Origin: Planctomycetota bacterium | GTDB taxonomy: Bacteria; Planctomycetota; Planctomycetia; Planctomycetales; Planctomycetaceae | Length of the DNA stretch: 64,000 nucleotides | Reading direction: 5' to 3' | Assembly: GCA_003388505.1 (NCBI GenBank) | Contig: QQVO01000007.1 | Span: 1-64,000, forward strand | Shown: piece after piece, positions 28,159 through 37,597 of the stretch | How the letters are laid out: every line of letters begins with the position of its first letter | How positions within the stretch are numbered: position 1 is the stretch's first letter | Program-made: the position numbers and the translations under genes | Notes under the pieces: model-generated | Databases searched by the model: none | Told to the model about the DNA's origin: nothing | What the model saw: only the letters and a program-made list of their open reading frames with translations

Positions 28159-28359
28159 TTAGAGCGCTTTGCAGTTCGGTCTGTGGCCCCGGGAACGATC
28201 CGTTCTTGATTCGCGGAGGCAAGATCGCCAATAGCTATTAGCCAATAGCCATTAGCGACCTCTTGACCCTCGGCTCTCGACCCGCCACTTCGCCGGAGAT
28301 GGCGAACTCCAGCCAACCTGCCCCCCTCAGCACAAACACAGTTCTGCAAATCGCTCTAA
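28159..28359. repeat. TTAGAGCG inverted-end repeat, copy 2
   Basis: TTAGAGCGCTTTGCAG at 28159-28174 and CTGCAAATCGCTCTAA at 28344-28359 are 16-bp inverted ends with one mismatch. Inside, at 28228-28255, a 14-base unit CCAATAGCTATTAG is repeated twice with one change. Confidence 0.78.
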
Positions 28360-28505
28360 TTGTGACGCGGGCTGCAGCCTCATCCTGCCCTTGGTGCGAT
28401 CAGGCGTGCGGCCCCAAGCGCCCCACAGCTTTACCGCACTGTTGCAAACCGGGCCGAATCACCTCCACATCGCCGGACCGGCGTCGCTGCGCTCCTTGTT
28501 CCGGC

Positions 28506-31205
28506 CTACTCGACTTGTCCGACAAATTCGCGGTGAGCCGTCCTCTCGAACGTCTCCAGACGAGAGAGGAGCGTGTCGCGTACTTCGTTGAGCCGGGACC
28601 GGCCCTGAACTTTGCCGTTGTCTTTCTCCCGAACGTAGAACACGTCGACGACCTGATCGTAGTGTGTCGAGATCTTGGCGAGTTCGATCGAGAGGTTGAG
28701 TTCGTAGATTGCGCGTGCGATCCAGAACAGCAGGCCGGGGCGATCGTGGGCAAACACGTCTATCACCGTGCGGGACTCGGACGAATCGTTGTCGAGTTCC
28801 ACGCGCAGCGGCAGATCGGAGACGCCCCCGCCTTCGCGGTCGGCGCCGAACCTGCGGTAACGGCGGAAGAGTTTTTCGACGGCCAGCGGGTTCTGTAAAC
28901 CGTCGCGGAGGGCGGCCGTGACTTCGTGAATCCGATCGGGGGGCGCTTCGCCGTCAAAGTCCCGGTCGATGACCTTGAAGCTGTCGATGACGAGACCGTC
29001 GCGGGTGGTGCTGATCTCGGCGGAAACGATCTCCATCCGCATGGCCGTCAGGACGCCCGCCATCTTGTGAAAGCAACCGTCGGCGGCCGCCGGATTGCGC
29101 GTCAGCACCCGGTATTCCAGGGTCGCCGCCTCCGGATCGGAGCGGCCGTCGGTGTAGACTTCGTCGTTGTTCAAACGGCGAATCAGTTCGAGGTCTTCTC
29201 TGATCCTCTCCGGCGGGGTGCAGCTCAAATAGGACGCCGGGAACTCGTCAAGTGTGCGCCCGGCCCAGGCCCGCCAGGGGGCATCATGATCAATGGACTC
29301 CAGGGCGTCTTCGCGTACCTGCTGCAAACGCCGTTCGATGGAATAGTCGTCGCGCCGCCCCCCCAGGATGACGCGGCTGCGATCGAACAATTCGGTGAGC
29401 AACTCGTCCTTCCAGCCGGTCCAGGCGCCGGGGCCCACCGCGCGGATGTCGACCGCGGTCAGCACGAAGAGCATCGCCAGATTCTCCGGCGTCCCGACGC
29501 TGTGACAGAAGTTGACCAGCACCCGCTCGTCGGCAATGTCGCGTCGAAACGCGCAATGCGACATCTCGAGATGATGATGGACGAGAAACACGAGTTGATC
29601 GCGATGATGCCTGGTAAGCCGCAGCCGCGCGCCGATCCGATGGGCGATCCGCCTGCCGACTTCGCTGTGACTCTCACCGAAGCCTTTTCCCAGATCGTGC
29701 AGGAGCAGCGCGAGATGCAGAATCTCCGGATGCTTCAATTCGCGATAGACGGAGCCGACGTGTCCCTGCTCCGTCGCCAGTCGGCCTGCGATCTCGACGG
29801 CTCGCAGCGTGTGCTCATCCACGGTGTAGTGGTGATACTGGTTGAACTGTATCAGGCAGCGGGCGTGCCGCATGTCGGGAACGATCAGTTCCAGAACGCC
29901 GACGTCGTCCATGCTCCGCAGGATCGGTCCGACGTGAGACGTGGCTTTGAGAATCTGCATGAACAGTTCAGCCGACTCGGCGGAAATCTCGTCGGTATAC
30001 GTCGGTGCGAATCTCTCAATCCCCTCGAGCAGACGGGGGGACGGAAGCACGGAATAGAACGCACACGATCGGTACAGTCGCAGCACCGATTCGAGCGACC
30101 CGCATAAGCGACCGATGTGGCGAGGCGCCGCATCGAGTTCGTCTCTCGTCACCCGCAGAATGCCCTCCGCCCGATGAGCCGTGAGTGCCGATCGGGCCCG
30201 TGCGAACGGACTGCGGGGGCGGTGCCTTCGGATGAACCGTGACGTGACTCTCGCCATTTCGGAGCTGTGGCGGAAATACTCCTGCATGAAGCGTTCGACG
30301 CTGCTCTGGCCGGCGGTGCAGGCGATGCCCCGCGCGTCGGCGATACGCATTTGCTCCTCCCGTGTGAGCTGGTCCTGGGGGCGTCCGCTTTCGAAATGGA
30401 GATCGAATCGGATCCGCGTCAGGAATTCCCAGGCGTTTCGCAGCCCTCGAACTTCGTCATTGGACAGGAGGCCCCGGTCCCTCAAGTCGTCGAAATCCCG
30501 CGTGTTGAACAAGGCGAACGCGACCCAACGCATCAGGTGCAGATCGCGCAGCCCTCCCAGCGACCGCTTGACGTCCGGTTCGAGTTCCAGCGCTGGGCGG
30601 CCCGGCTCGGGAAATTCCAGCGACCGCGCCTGGATGCATTCTTCCACGAAGACGCGGCGGCGGCTGTCGACGACGCGCTTGCGGAATTCGGCGTGCAGCC
30701 TGTCGAACAACTCGCGGCTGCCCCACAGCAGGCGGGCCTCGACCAGGGAGGTGGCGATTTCGCAGTCTTGCCGCGCCAAAGCAGCGCATTCGGAGACGGT
30801 CCGAATGCTGTGCCCAAGATCGAGCCGCGCGTCCCAGCAGTGTTGGACGATCTCCGCCGAGGCGTCTCGGAACGCCGCCGACGCCCCGCCATTGTCCAGG
30901 AACAGCAGGTCGAGATCTGAACACGGCGAAAGTTCACCCCTACCGGTGCCCCCGACGGCAATGACGGCCCCGTCCCGTGGAACGCTTTCCGGATCGCCGG
31001 GAGCAATCGACTGCGCCGCGTGATCGGCGAACCCGACAACGACCTCGTCCGTCATCCGTGAGAGCGCAGCGGCCATCTCCAGACCGTCCGCGCCTCCGGT
31101 AAACATTGTTCGTGCGCGACGTCGAATCGCCTCAACCTGCGCCCGGCGTCGAGAGAAATCGTCCACGGCTACTTCACGTGCAGTTCTGGGACCGCCGGCA
31201 ATCAT
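28506..31205 (-). CDS. glnD: Bifunctional [protein-PII] uridylyltransferase/uridylyl-removing enzyme
   Basis: 899 residues, the normal GlnD length. The nucleotidyltransferase motif GGTGRGELSPCSDLDLLF lies near residues 84-101, the HD hydrolase motif LLLHDLGKGFGESHSEVG near 500, and two ACT domains occupy the last 190 residues (the final one includes VFAHDRPGLLFWIARAIYEL). GlnD uridylylates or deuridylylates PII proteins in response to glutamine, controlling nitrogen assimilation. No glnB or glnA is in the window. ATG 31205. It heads no visible operon. Confidence 0.96.
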   Translation of the reverse strand: MIAGGPRTAREVAVDDFSRRRAQVEAIRRRARTMFTGGADGLEMAAALSRMTDEVVVGFADHAAQSIAPGDPESVPRDGAVIAVGGTGRGELSPCSDLDLLFLDNGGASAAFRDASAEIVQHCWDARLDLGHSIRTVSECAALARQDCEIATSLVEARLLWGSRELFDRLHAEFRKRVVDSRRRVFVEECIQARSLEFPEPGRPALELEPDVKRSLGGLRDLHLMRWVAFALFNTRDFDDLRDRGLLSNDEVRGLRNAWEFLTRIRFDLHFESGRPQDQLTREEQMRIADARGIACTAGQSSVERFMQEYFRHSSEMARVTSRFIRRHRPRSPFARARSALTAHRAEGILRVTRDELDAAPRHIGRLCGSLESVLRLYRSCAFYSVLPSPRLLEGIERFAPTYTDEISAESAELFMQILKATSHVGPILRSMDDVGVLELIVPDMRHARCLIQFNQYHHYTVDEHTLRAVEIAGRLATEQGHVGSVYRELKHPEILHLALLLHDLGKGFGESHSEVGRRIAHRIGARLRLTRHHRDQLVFLVHHHLEMSHCAFRRDIADERVLVNFCHSVGTPENLAMLFVLTAVDIRAVGPGAWTGWKDELLTELFDRSRVILGGRRDDYSIERRLQQVREDALESIDHDAPWRAWAGRTLDEFPASYLSCTPPERIREDLELIRRLNNDEVYTDGRSDPEAATLEYRVLTRNPAAADGCFHKMAGVLTAMRMEIVSAEISTTRDGLVIDSFKVIDRDFDGEAPPDRIHEVTAALRDGLQNPLAVEKLFRRYRRFGADREGGGVSDLPLRVELDNDSSESRTVIDVFAHDRPGLLFWIARAIYELNLSIELAKISTHYDQVVDVFYVREKDNGKVQGRSRLNEVRDTLLSRLETFERTAHREFVGQVE

Positions 31206-31285
31206 GAAACCCCGGCGGCCGCGATCGTCGTCGACGACCGACCGCCGTCCGGACGCCGTCAGATCGAGTGTGCCCTGTCAAGGCC

Positions 31286-31435
31286 TTAGATCTGATAGTC
31301 CGGAAAGATCGAATCATCTTCTCCGGAGGCAGAGTTGCGATTCTGCCAGAGGTCGAACAGCGAGTTGACCCCCACACCCCACGCGATCGGCAGGATCAGG
31401 CAGGCGATGACGAACAGCACTCGATGCAGGACCAC
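31286..31435 (-). CDS. Tiny single-helix membrane protein (49 aa)
   Basis: GTG start at 31435: VLHRVLFVIACLILPIAW forms one membrane helix, then a short tail ending DDSIFPDYQI. Base composition and third-position GC match real genes. It lies 42 bases downstream of another tiny membrane gene on the same strand and 80 bases upstream of glnD, forming a small co-directional set. Function unknown. Confidence 0.55.
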   Translation of the reverse strand: MVLHRVLFVIACLILPIAWGVGVNSLFDLWQNRNSASGEDDSIFPDYQI

Positions 31436-31477
31436 GCTCTGCCTCGTCCGGATGAAGGACTCCGACCATCAACGTTG

Positions 31478-31687
31478 CTATCGCAATTCCCGATAGGCGT
31501 CCCAGGCAAGATAGCCGACGATCGCAGCCGAGATGATGAACATGATGTCCATCAGGAAGGTATGCGTTTTCCCTGACTCGTTCCCGCTGAAGGGGACGCC
31601 GATCACCAGGTCCGAAATGGCCGCCAACGCGATCAGGCCGGCGACGACCATTGAACCCACCACCATTTTCTTGGGTGCATCCGACAT
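31478..31687 (-). CDS. Small two-helix membrane protein (69 aa)
   Basis: It starts MSDAPKKMVVG and has two membrane helices, about residues 8-30 and 44-62, separated by a short polar loop (FSGNESGKTHTF). ATG 31687. It is probably co-transcribed with the 49-residue membrane protein and perhaps glnD. No family recognised. Confidence 0.65.
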   Translation of the reverse strand: MSDAPKKMVVGSMVVAGLIALAAISDLVIGVPFSGNESGKTHTFLMDIMFIISAAIVGYLAWDAYRELR

Positions 31688-32124
31688 AAGGCAGCGTCTG
31701 TCTCCGGCGGGAACGGTTCCGGCGCCTGCTTACTGGCAGTGGCCGTCTGATTGAGTATAAGCCAACTCCCGGAAGACAAGCCAGTCGTTTTTTGCTGCTT
31801 CGCTCCCGGTTAGGCAAGCCGCGCCGACGAACCGAAAGGCGGCGCCCGCCGGTCATTCGACTTCAGGAGACTGCCACGGGGATCAGAAAGGCGCATTTTT
31901 TTTTGTGTTGCGTCAGCCTGTGTTGTGTGACGCGTCGTAATCGAGAATTCGCGGTGCAAGCCGCTGGAATTGAGCATTGCCGGTCGCTAGAGTCTCCTCT
32001 GCCACAGGGGGAGTGAAGCCTTTTCCATCCTGCGACGCGAGCCTGACGGGCTTGGTCGGTGTCAAACACGCCGGCCGCCGGTTGCGTCCGTTCGCGAGGT
32101 GGGATTCGGGCCCCGCCTTCTGCC
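31688..32124. other. 437-base intergenic region upstream of tRNA-Ser
   Basis: No gene is supported. It holds an AT-richer stretch (TTTTTTTTGTG near 31900) and presumably the tRNA promoter. Open frames overlapping the tRNA are artefacts. Confidence 0.5.
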
Positions 32125-32211
32125 GGAGAGGTGCCAGAGTGGCCGAATGGGCCGGTCTCGAAAACCGGTGTGCCCTCACGGGTACCGAGGGTTCGAATCC
32201 CTCCCTCTCCG
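32125..32211 (+). tRNA. tRNA-Ser (anticodon CGA)
   Basis: An 87-base class II tRNA. The acceptor arm GGAGAGG pairs with CCTCTCC, discriminator G. The anticodon stem CCGGT/ACCGG closes a 7-base loop CTCGAAA, giving anticodon CGA. A long variable arm (GTGCCCTCACGGGTAC) and the T-arm GTTCGAATC follow. CCA is not encoded. It decodes UCG. Confidence 0.97.
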
Positions 32212-32356
32212 CTTGCTTGATCCGCCTCAATTCCCGGCGTGGCCGGTTCCCCGCAACGAGGCAGGGCCTCGGACTCTGCGAGCTGCCGCTCGAAAGCGGG
32301 AACCCGCTCCCGCCCGCCGCTGGAACCTGACTCAACCGCAGCGACTTCAATGTCAC

Positions 32357-33193
32357 TTAAGGCAGCGGCCAGTCTCCGGTGAAGACTTCGACGGCGGGAC
32401 CGGTCATGAAGACATCTCCCGCCTCGGACCATTCCAGCGTCAGGTCGCCGCCCGGGAGGTGGGCGAGGATCCGGCGCTGAGTGAGATCGTTGAGGACGCC
32501 GGCGACCGCGACGGCGCAGGCGCCGGTGCCGCAGGCCTGGGTCTCGCCACTGCCGCGCTCCCAGACCCGCATTGTGACCTCATCGCGCGCATCGACCCGG
32601 ACGAACTCGGCGTTCACGCGTCTTGGAAACGCCGGGTGGCGTTCGACCAGAGGTCCGAGGCCCAGCACCTGTTCGTCGGTGATTTCGTCGACGAACGTGA
32701 CGCAGTGCGGGTTCCCCATCGACACGCAGGTCACTTCCAGCGTTCGCCCGGCCACGTCGAGCGGCACGCCGACCGGAGGGTCGCCTTCCAGCGTGGTGGG
32801 GATCTGGTCGTGAGCGAGAATGGGCTGCCCCATGTTGACCGTCACCTGTGACACCTTGCCGCCGTCGACGTCCAACTGCAGCGTGAGCAGTCCGGCGCCG
32901 GTTTCGATCGTCAGTTCGGGCTTTCGGGCGATTCCGTGATCGTAAACGTACCTGGCGACGCAGCGGACGCCGTTGCCGCACATCTCCGCCTCGCTGCCAT
33001 CGGCGTTGAACATCTGCATCCGCGCGTCGGCCCGTTCGGAGGGCCGGATGAGGATCAGCCCGTCGCCGCCGATTCCGCGATGCCGGTCGCTGACGTCGCG
33101 GGCCAACTGCGCGACGTCGCCCGGCAACCGCTCCTCGAAGCAGTTGACGTAGACGTAATCGTTCCCCGCCCCGTGCATCTTTGTGAATCGCAT
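32357..33193 (-). CDS. dapF: Diaminopimelate epimerase
   Basis: 278 residues. It interconverts LL- and meso-diaminopimelate for lysine and peptidoglycan synthesis. The two catalytic cysteines are in [13 protein letters not shown] and in [13 protein letters not shown], and the N-terminus [16 protein letters not shown] is diagnostic. ATG 33193 has GGAGG five bases upstream, which decides it over longer in-frame starts. It is a single gene between tRNA-Ser and a repeat-filled gap. Confidence 0.97.
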   Translation of the reverse strand: MRFTKMHGAGNDYVYVNCFEERLPGDVAQLARDVSDRHRGIGGDGLILIRPSERADARMQMFNADGSEAEMCGNGVRCVARYVYDHGIARKPELTIETGAGLLTLQLDVDGGKVSQVTVNMGQPILAHDQIPTTLEGDPPVGVPLDVAGRTLEVTCVSMGNPHCVTFVDEITDEQVLGLGPLVERHPAFPRRVNAEFVRVDARDEVTMRVWERGSGETQACGTGACAVAVAGVLNDLTQRRILAHLPGGDLTLEWSEAGDVFMTGPAVEVFTGDWPLP

Positions 33194-33330
33194 TGTTCCT
33201 CCCACAGTCTGCCTGCGACCGTCAGGGTAGCAGACGTTTGTCGCCGTGGAGAAGTTCGCGGCCCGGTCCGGCCGCCGGCCGGTTGGACGGGGTCGTTTAG
33301 CAATCACTGTCCGGGCAGACCGTACATTGG

Positions 33331-33453
33331 TTGTGAACCACGAAGACACAAAGGACACGAAGCCAACTCCCCACGCGAGCGCAAAGACCTGTCGGCGCTT
33401 GGAGTTCAGCATCTCTGGCCCTTCCTGGTGTTCTTTGTGCCGTTGTGGTTGGC
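33331..33453. repeat. ACCACGAAGACACAAAGG inverted repeat
   Basis: AACCACGAAGACACAAAGG (left) and, about 100 bases on, TTCTTTGTGCCGTTGTGGTT (right), which read as imperfect inverted copies. It lies within the 511-base gap between dapF and the restriction-modification gene (33194-33704), which otherwise holds no gene. Confidence 0.6.
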
Positions 33454-33704
33454 CGATCGAGCACTCGAATGCTGGACACGTTGGCGGAATCGGCGCACCG
33501 CCCGAGGTTTCTGCCAGGTAGTCGCCCGGACTTTCCAGCGCAGGCGTCGCCGGCAGGGCTCTTTATGAGCACGGCCTTACCGAGGTTTGCTCAGTTTGCA
33601 AGACCTGATCAACCTGACGGGGTGGGGGGAGAGCGTTGCACGATGGTTGGCGGGGGGGCTACAACGGTCTTTCATTTCGCAGGACCACGAGGCCGGGCCG
33701 GCAT

Positions 33705-36653
33705 ATGACGCCGCAGCAGTTTATCTCCAAGTGGCAGCGGACTTCGCTTTCGGAGCGGAGCGCGTGCCAGCAGCACTTTCTGGATCTGTGCGATCTGCTC
33801 GGGCAGCCGAAGCCGGCCGAGGCGGACCCGGACGGCGCTTACTACACGTTTGAGCGGGGCGTGGAGAAGACCGGGGGCGGCAAGGGGTGGGCCGACGTCT
33901 GGTATCGGGAGCGGTTCGGCTGGGAGTACAAGGGCAAGCACAAAGACCTGGCGGCCGCGTACCAGCAGTTGCTGCAGTACCGGGAGGATTTGGAGAATCC
34001 GCCGCTGCTGATCGTGTGCGACATGGACCGCTTCGAGGTCCACACCAACTTCACCGGGACGGTGAAGACGGTGCACGCGTTCGATCTGGAGGGGCTCTCC
34101 GACCCGAAAAACCTGGACGTGCTGCGGAAGGTGTTCACCGATCCGCAGTCGCTCAAGCCGGGGCAGACGCCGGAAGGGGTGACGCGGCAGGCGGCCGAAC
34201 TGATCGGGCAGATTGCGGACGGCATGCGGACGCGGGCGATTCCAGCGCCTGATGCGGCGCACTTTCTGATGAAGCTGATGTTCTGCATGTTCGCGGAGGA
34301 CATCGGACTGCTGAAAGGACACGTGTTCCAGAAGATTCTGGAGACCGGCAAGGACGACCCGCCGGGGCTGGCGAACCGGATGGAGGCGCTGTTTACGGCG
34401 ATGTGCGAGGGGGGCTACTTCGGGGCGGACCGGGTCGACCACTTCAACGGGGGGCTGTTCGCGGATGCGGACGTGATCGAACTGAAACGGGGGGAGATTC
34501 AGAAGCTGAGCGACGTGAACCGGCTGGACTGGAGCAGCGTGGAGCCGTCGGTGTTCGGGACGCTGTTTGAACGGACGCTCGATCCGGACAAGCGCTCGCA
34601 GATCGGGGCGCACTATACGAGCCGCGAGGACATCGAGACGCTGCTGGAACCGGTGGTGATGCAGCCGCTGCGGCGGGAGTGGGAGGAGGTGCGGGCGAAG
34701 TGTGAGTCGCTGCTTCCGAAGATTCGCACGGCGGCGAAGAAACAAGGCGGACCGCGTTTACCGTCACGCAAAGGCGCAAGGCCCGTCAAGAAGCCGAAGG
34801 AGTCGAAGGCGCGTCGCGATCTGGACAAGGCGCTGCATGCGTTCACGGACCGTTTGGCGCACGTGACGATTCTGGACCCGGCTTGCGGGTCGGGGAATTT
34901 TCTGTACGTGGCGCTGCACCTGCTGCTGGACCTGGAGAAGGAGGTGATTTCCTACGCCGCCCGGCAGGGAGTGGGGTTATTGCCGCAGGTGCGGCCGACG
35001 CAACTGGCGGGGATCGAGATCAACCCGTATGCGCAGGAACTGGCATCGGTCGTGATCTGGATCGGGTATCTGCAGTGGATGCGTCACAACGGATTCAACC
35101 CGCCGAGCGACCCGATCCTGGAGCCGATCGAAACGATCCGGCTGATGGACGCGATCCTCGATCTGAGCGACCCGGAGCATCCTGCGGAACCGGAGTGGCC
35201 GGAGGCTGAGTTTATCGTGGGAAACCCGCCGTTTCTGGGTAACCGATTTATGGCAGCCCATTATGAAGGAGGCTATCTCGAATCCCTCTATCGCATCTAT
35301 CAGGACCGCATGGGGGGCAAGCCGGATCTGTGTTGCTATTGGTTCGAGAAAGCGCGGAGTTCGATCCAGCGCAATCGTACGAAGCGAGCAGGTCTCTTGG
35401 CGACACAGGGAATCCGAGGGGGCACAAACCGAAACGTTCTGAAACGCATCAAGCAAAGTGGCGATATCTTCTTCGCCATTCCCGACCGCGAGTGGCTACT
35501 GGACGGCGCAATGGTCCATGTTTCTCTCGTAGGTTTCGACAACGCAGCGGAATCAGCGCGTCGTGTAAATGGGACGGCGGTCACTTCGATCAACTCCGAT
35601 CTGACATCGGGTACAGACATCACGCAGGCGCGCTCGATCGATCAAAACCGAGCCATCGCGTTCCAAGGGGGGATCAAACGCGGATCGTTCGACATCAGTG
35701 ACAACCGCGCTCTGGAATTCCTTCGAGCCGATGGGAATCCGCACGGACGTCCGAACAGCGACGTCATCCTACCCTATGCCAACGCTACTGATGTCACCCG
35801 GACAAATCGGGGCGTCTGGATCATTCATTTCGGCAAGAACACCCCGATAGACGCGGCAGCCCTCTATAGCGCCCCGTTCGCATACCTTGAGTCTACTGTG
35901 AAGCCGGAGCGTGCGACTGCGAATCAGGCGTCGGCTCGGGAGAATTGGTGGCTCCACTGGAATGTGCGTGAGCAGCTTGAAGAGTCCTTATCTCATCTCG
36001 ATCGATGGATCGTGACGCCGCGTGTCTCGAAGCATCGAGTTTTCGCTTGGGCATTTCCTCCGACGTACGTCGACAACGCGCTCGTTGCTTTTGCGAAAGA
36101 CGACGACTACACGTTTGGCTTGCTTCATTCGCGCATCCATGAAGTCTGGGCACGAGCACAGGGCACGCAGCTCCGTGAGCGGGAAAGTGGCTTTCGGTAT
36201 ACGCCCACAACCTGCTTTGAAACGTTTCCGTTCCCGGAAGCCACGGAGGCTCAACGGGAAGCGATCGCCGACGCAGCATGTAAGCTCAATCAGCTTCGAA
36301 GCGCCTGGCTCAGCCCGCCGGAGTGGACGCGGACGGACGTGCTGGAGTTTCCCGGGTCGGTGGACGGGCCGTGGAAGCGGTATATCGATGGGGCGAGTGT
36401 CGAGAGGCAAGGGGCGAGGGGGGTGGGAACGGTGCGGTATCCGCGGATCGTGGCGAAGGACGAGGACTGCGCGAAGCGGCTCAGGAAGCGGACGCTGACG
36501 AACCTGTACAACGAGCGGCCGACATGGCTGGAGTTGGCGCACCGGAAACTGGATGAGGCGGTGTTCGCCGCGTACGGGTGGGACGCCGGGATGGGGGATG
36601 AGGAGTTGCTGGAGAAGTTGCTGGGGTTGAATCTGGAGCGGGCGGGGGCGTGA
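33705..36653 (+). CDS. Single-chain MmeI-like (type IIL/IIG) restriction-modification enzyme
   Basis: 982 residues combining nuclease and N6-adenine methyltransferase. A PD-ExK-like site occurs as D64-x9-E74-Y-K76, the MmeI spacing. A helical connector follows, then the SAM motif LDPACGSGNFL (about 390) and catalytic EFIVGNPPF (Asn about 507). The C-terminal half should be the target-recognition domain. In this family one polypeptide cuts and methylates, so no separate subunits are needed and none is seen. ATG 33705 begins the conserved domain. Bases about 35260-36310 are visibly less GC-rich, with different codon preference from the flanks. A RAYT transposase follows. Confidence 0.9.
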   Translation: MTPQQFISKWQRTSLSERSACQQHFLDLCDLLGQPKPAEADPDGAYYTFERGVEKTGGGKGWADVWYRERFGWEYKGKHKDLAAAYQQLLQYREDLENPPLLIVCDMDRFEVHTNFTGTVKTVHAFDLEGLSDPKNLDVLRKVFTDPQSLKPGQTPEGVTRQAAELIGQIADGMRTRAIPAPDAAHFLMKLMFCMFAEDIGLLKGHVFQKILETGKDDPPGLANRMEALFTAMCEGGYFGADRVDHFNGGLFADADVIELKRGEIQKLSDVNRLDWSSVEPSVFGTLFERTLDPDKRSQIGAHYTSREDIETLLEPVVMQPLRREWEEVRAKCESLLPKIRTAAKKQGGPRLPSRKGARPVKKPKESKARRDLDKALHAFTDRLAHVTILDPACGSGNFLYVALHLLLDLEKEVISYAARQGVGLLPQVRPTQLAGIEINPYAQELASVVIWIGYLQWMRHNGFNPPSDPILEPIETIRLMDAILDLSDPEHPAEPEWPEAEFIVGNPPFLGNRFMAAHYEGGYLESLYRIYQDRMGGKPDLCCYWFEKARSSIQRNRTKRAGLLATQGIRGGTNRNVLKRIKQSGDIFFAIPDREWLLDGAMVHVSLVGFDNAAESARRVNGTAVTSINSDLTSGTDITQARSIDQNRAIAFQGGIKRGSFDISDNRALEFLRADGNPHGRPNSDVILPYANATDVTRTNRGVWIIHFGKNTPIDAAALYSAPFAYLESTVKPERATANQASARENWWLHWNVREQLEESLSHLDRWIVTPRVSKHRVFAWAFPPTYVDNALVAFAKDDDYTFGLLHSRIHEVWARAQGTQLRERESGFRYTPTTCFETFPFPEATEAQREAIADAACKLNQLRSAWLSPPEWTRTDVLEFPGSVDGPWKRYIDGASVERQGARGVGTVRYPRIVAKDEDCAKRLRKRTLTNLYNERPTWLELAHRKLDEAVFAAYGWDAGMGDEELLEKLLGLNLERAGA

Positions 36654-36682
36654 GGCGGAGAGGTGGGGCGTTGCGGGGCGCG

Positions 36683-36710
36683 GGGCGCGCTCCGCTGCGA
36701 GTCGCGGCTA
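36683..36710 (+). repeat. REP element, left copy
   Basis: A 28-base unit ending CGAGTCGCGGCTA. It recurs directly at 37559-37586 with two substitutions, thus bracketing the transposase gene. Confidence 0.82.
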
Positions 36711-36875
36711 ACCCGGATTATTCATGACGAGGGCCCGGTTCACTATAAGCGTTCGCCAAACAGCAGGTTATCGAGAAGTTGCCCAAAGCGCCGCGCTTTT
36801 CGAACGCATTACACGCCGACGCCAAGTCAACGGTGACGCACGCTGGCAGCGTGCGCTACGAATAATCCGGGCTAA
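36709..36875. repeat. CCCGGATTATTC-ended inverted-repeat element, copy 1
   Basis: TAACCCGGATTATTC at 36709 and its complement GAATAATCCGGGCTA ending 36874 are 15-bp inverted ends (14/15). The GCACGCTGG palindrome (36838-36860) lies just inside the right end. The same ends bound 42383-42670. Confidence 0.78.
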
Positions 36876-36913
36876 ACGACGGGTTTGCGTGTCGTGGGTC
36901 AACGAAGGTGGGT

Positions 36914-37516
36914 ATGGTTATTGCTTCGCACGTGATTTTCGGGGCTTACGGGTTCTGGCTGCCGAACGATCCGCGGGGGTCGTGGTCGACGTTTGTGGGC
37001 GCGTGGGAGTTGTACCGGAACGGTGGGAATGCGACGAAGGTCTCGACTCGCGGCTCGCTCGCCGGCGAGGCTCACGACGTGATGCGGCGACTGGCGGCGA
37101 AGGAGGAACGGAAATACCCCACCGTGCGCTTTGACGAACGGCAGCGACACGCGGTGGGCGAGGGCTTCGGCGGATTCGCCAAGCGGAACGGGCTGCGCAT
37201 CCTGGCCTGCGCCGTACTGGCAGAGCATGTGCATCTCGTGATCGCGCGCCACCACTACAAAGCGGAGCAGGCGGTGCTGTTATTGAAGGGCGCGGCGAGT
37301 CGCGAGTTGGAGGAACGGAAACTGCATCCGATGGCGCAGTTTCCGCGTAAGAAGGGGCGGTTGGTGAGTTGCTGGTCTCGTGGCGAGTGGAAGGTGTTTC
37401 TGAGCGACGCGACGGATGTCGAGCGGGCAATCGCGTATGTGGACGAGAATCCGGTGAAAGAGGGGCTGCCGGCGCAGACGTGGGATTTCGTGCGGCCGTG
37501 GGCCCCGGAGGTTTAG
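36914..37516 (+). CDS. REP-associated tyrosine (Y1/IS200-like) transposase, RAYT
   Basis: 200 residues. The HUH metal motif is in LAEHVHLVIARH, and the terminal ERAIAYVDENPVKEGL followed by WDFV is the RAYT-type ending (Y-x-x-x-N-P-V-x-x-G-L). The N-terminus SHVIFGAYGFWLPNDPRGSWS is also typical of this group. RAYTs are Y1 nucleases linked to spread of REP palindromes rather than to their own transposition. GTG 36908 is an alternative start. Its stop codon is the first base triplet of a long palindrome, and a direct REP copy lies on each side. The catalytic Tyr cannot be fixed by eye. Confidence 0.88.
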   Translation: MVIASHVIFGAYGFWLPNDPRGSWSTFVGAWELYRNGGNATKVSTRGSLAGEAHDVMRRLAAKEERKYPTVRFDERQRHAVGEGFGGFAKRNGLRILACAVLAEHVHLVIARHHYKAEQAVLLLKGAASRELEERKLHPMAQFPRKKGRLVSCWSRGEWKVFLSDATDVERAIAYVDENPVKEGLPAQTWDFVRPWAPEV

Positions 37517-37586
37517 CCGCGACTCAAAGAGGAGCGCTGGCGCGCGAATGGCGCGTGCGGGCGCGCTCCTCTTCGAGTCGCGGCTA
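37514..37586. repeat. REPIN-like long palindrome at the RAYT 3' end
   Basis: TAGCCGCGACTC (37514-37525) pairs with GAGTCGCGGCTA (37575-37586), and GAGGAGCGC with GCGCTCCTC inside, giving a 73-base hairpin. Its right arm is the REP copy at 37559-37586. The RAYT stop codon is the first three bases. Confidence 0.88.
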
Positions 37587-37597
37587 GACGATTCGCG

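Larger units (their letters stand above)
27983..28505. other. 523-base convergent intergenic region
   Basis: It lies between the convergent envelope operon and glnD. It holds the terminator (28109-28137), the TTAGAGCG element (28159-28359) and an internal tandem repeat. No gene is supported. Confidence 0.6.

Noticed and set aside
28228-28255. Possible CRISPR or tandem array
   Set aside because: Only two 14-base units with no spacers, so it is a simple tandem duplication inside a larger repeat.
33705-36653. BREX or DISARM type defence island (PglX-like methyltransferase)
   Set aside because: The N-terminal D-x9-E-x-K nuclease site and MmeI-like layout explain the gene alone, and no other BREX or DISARM genes are present.
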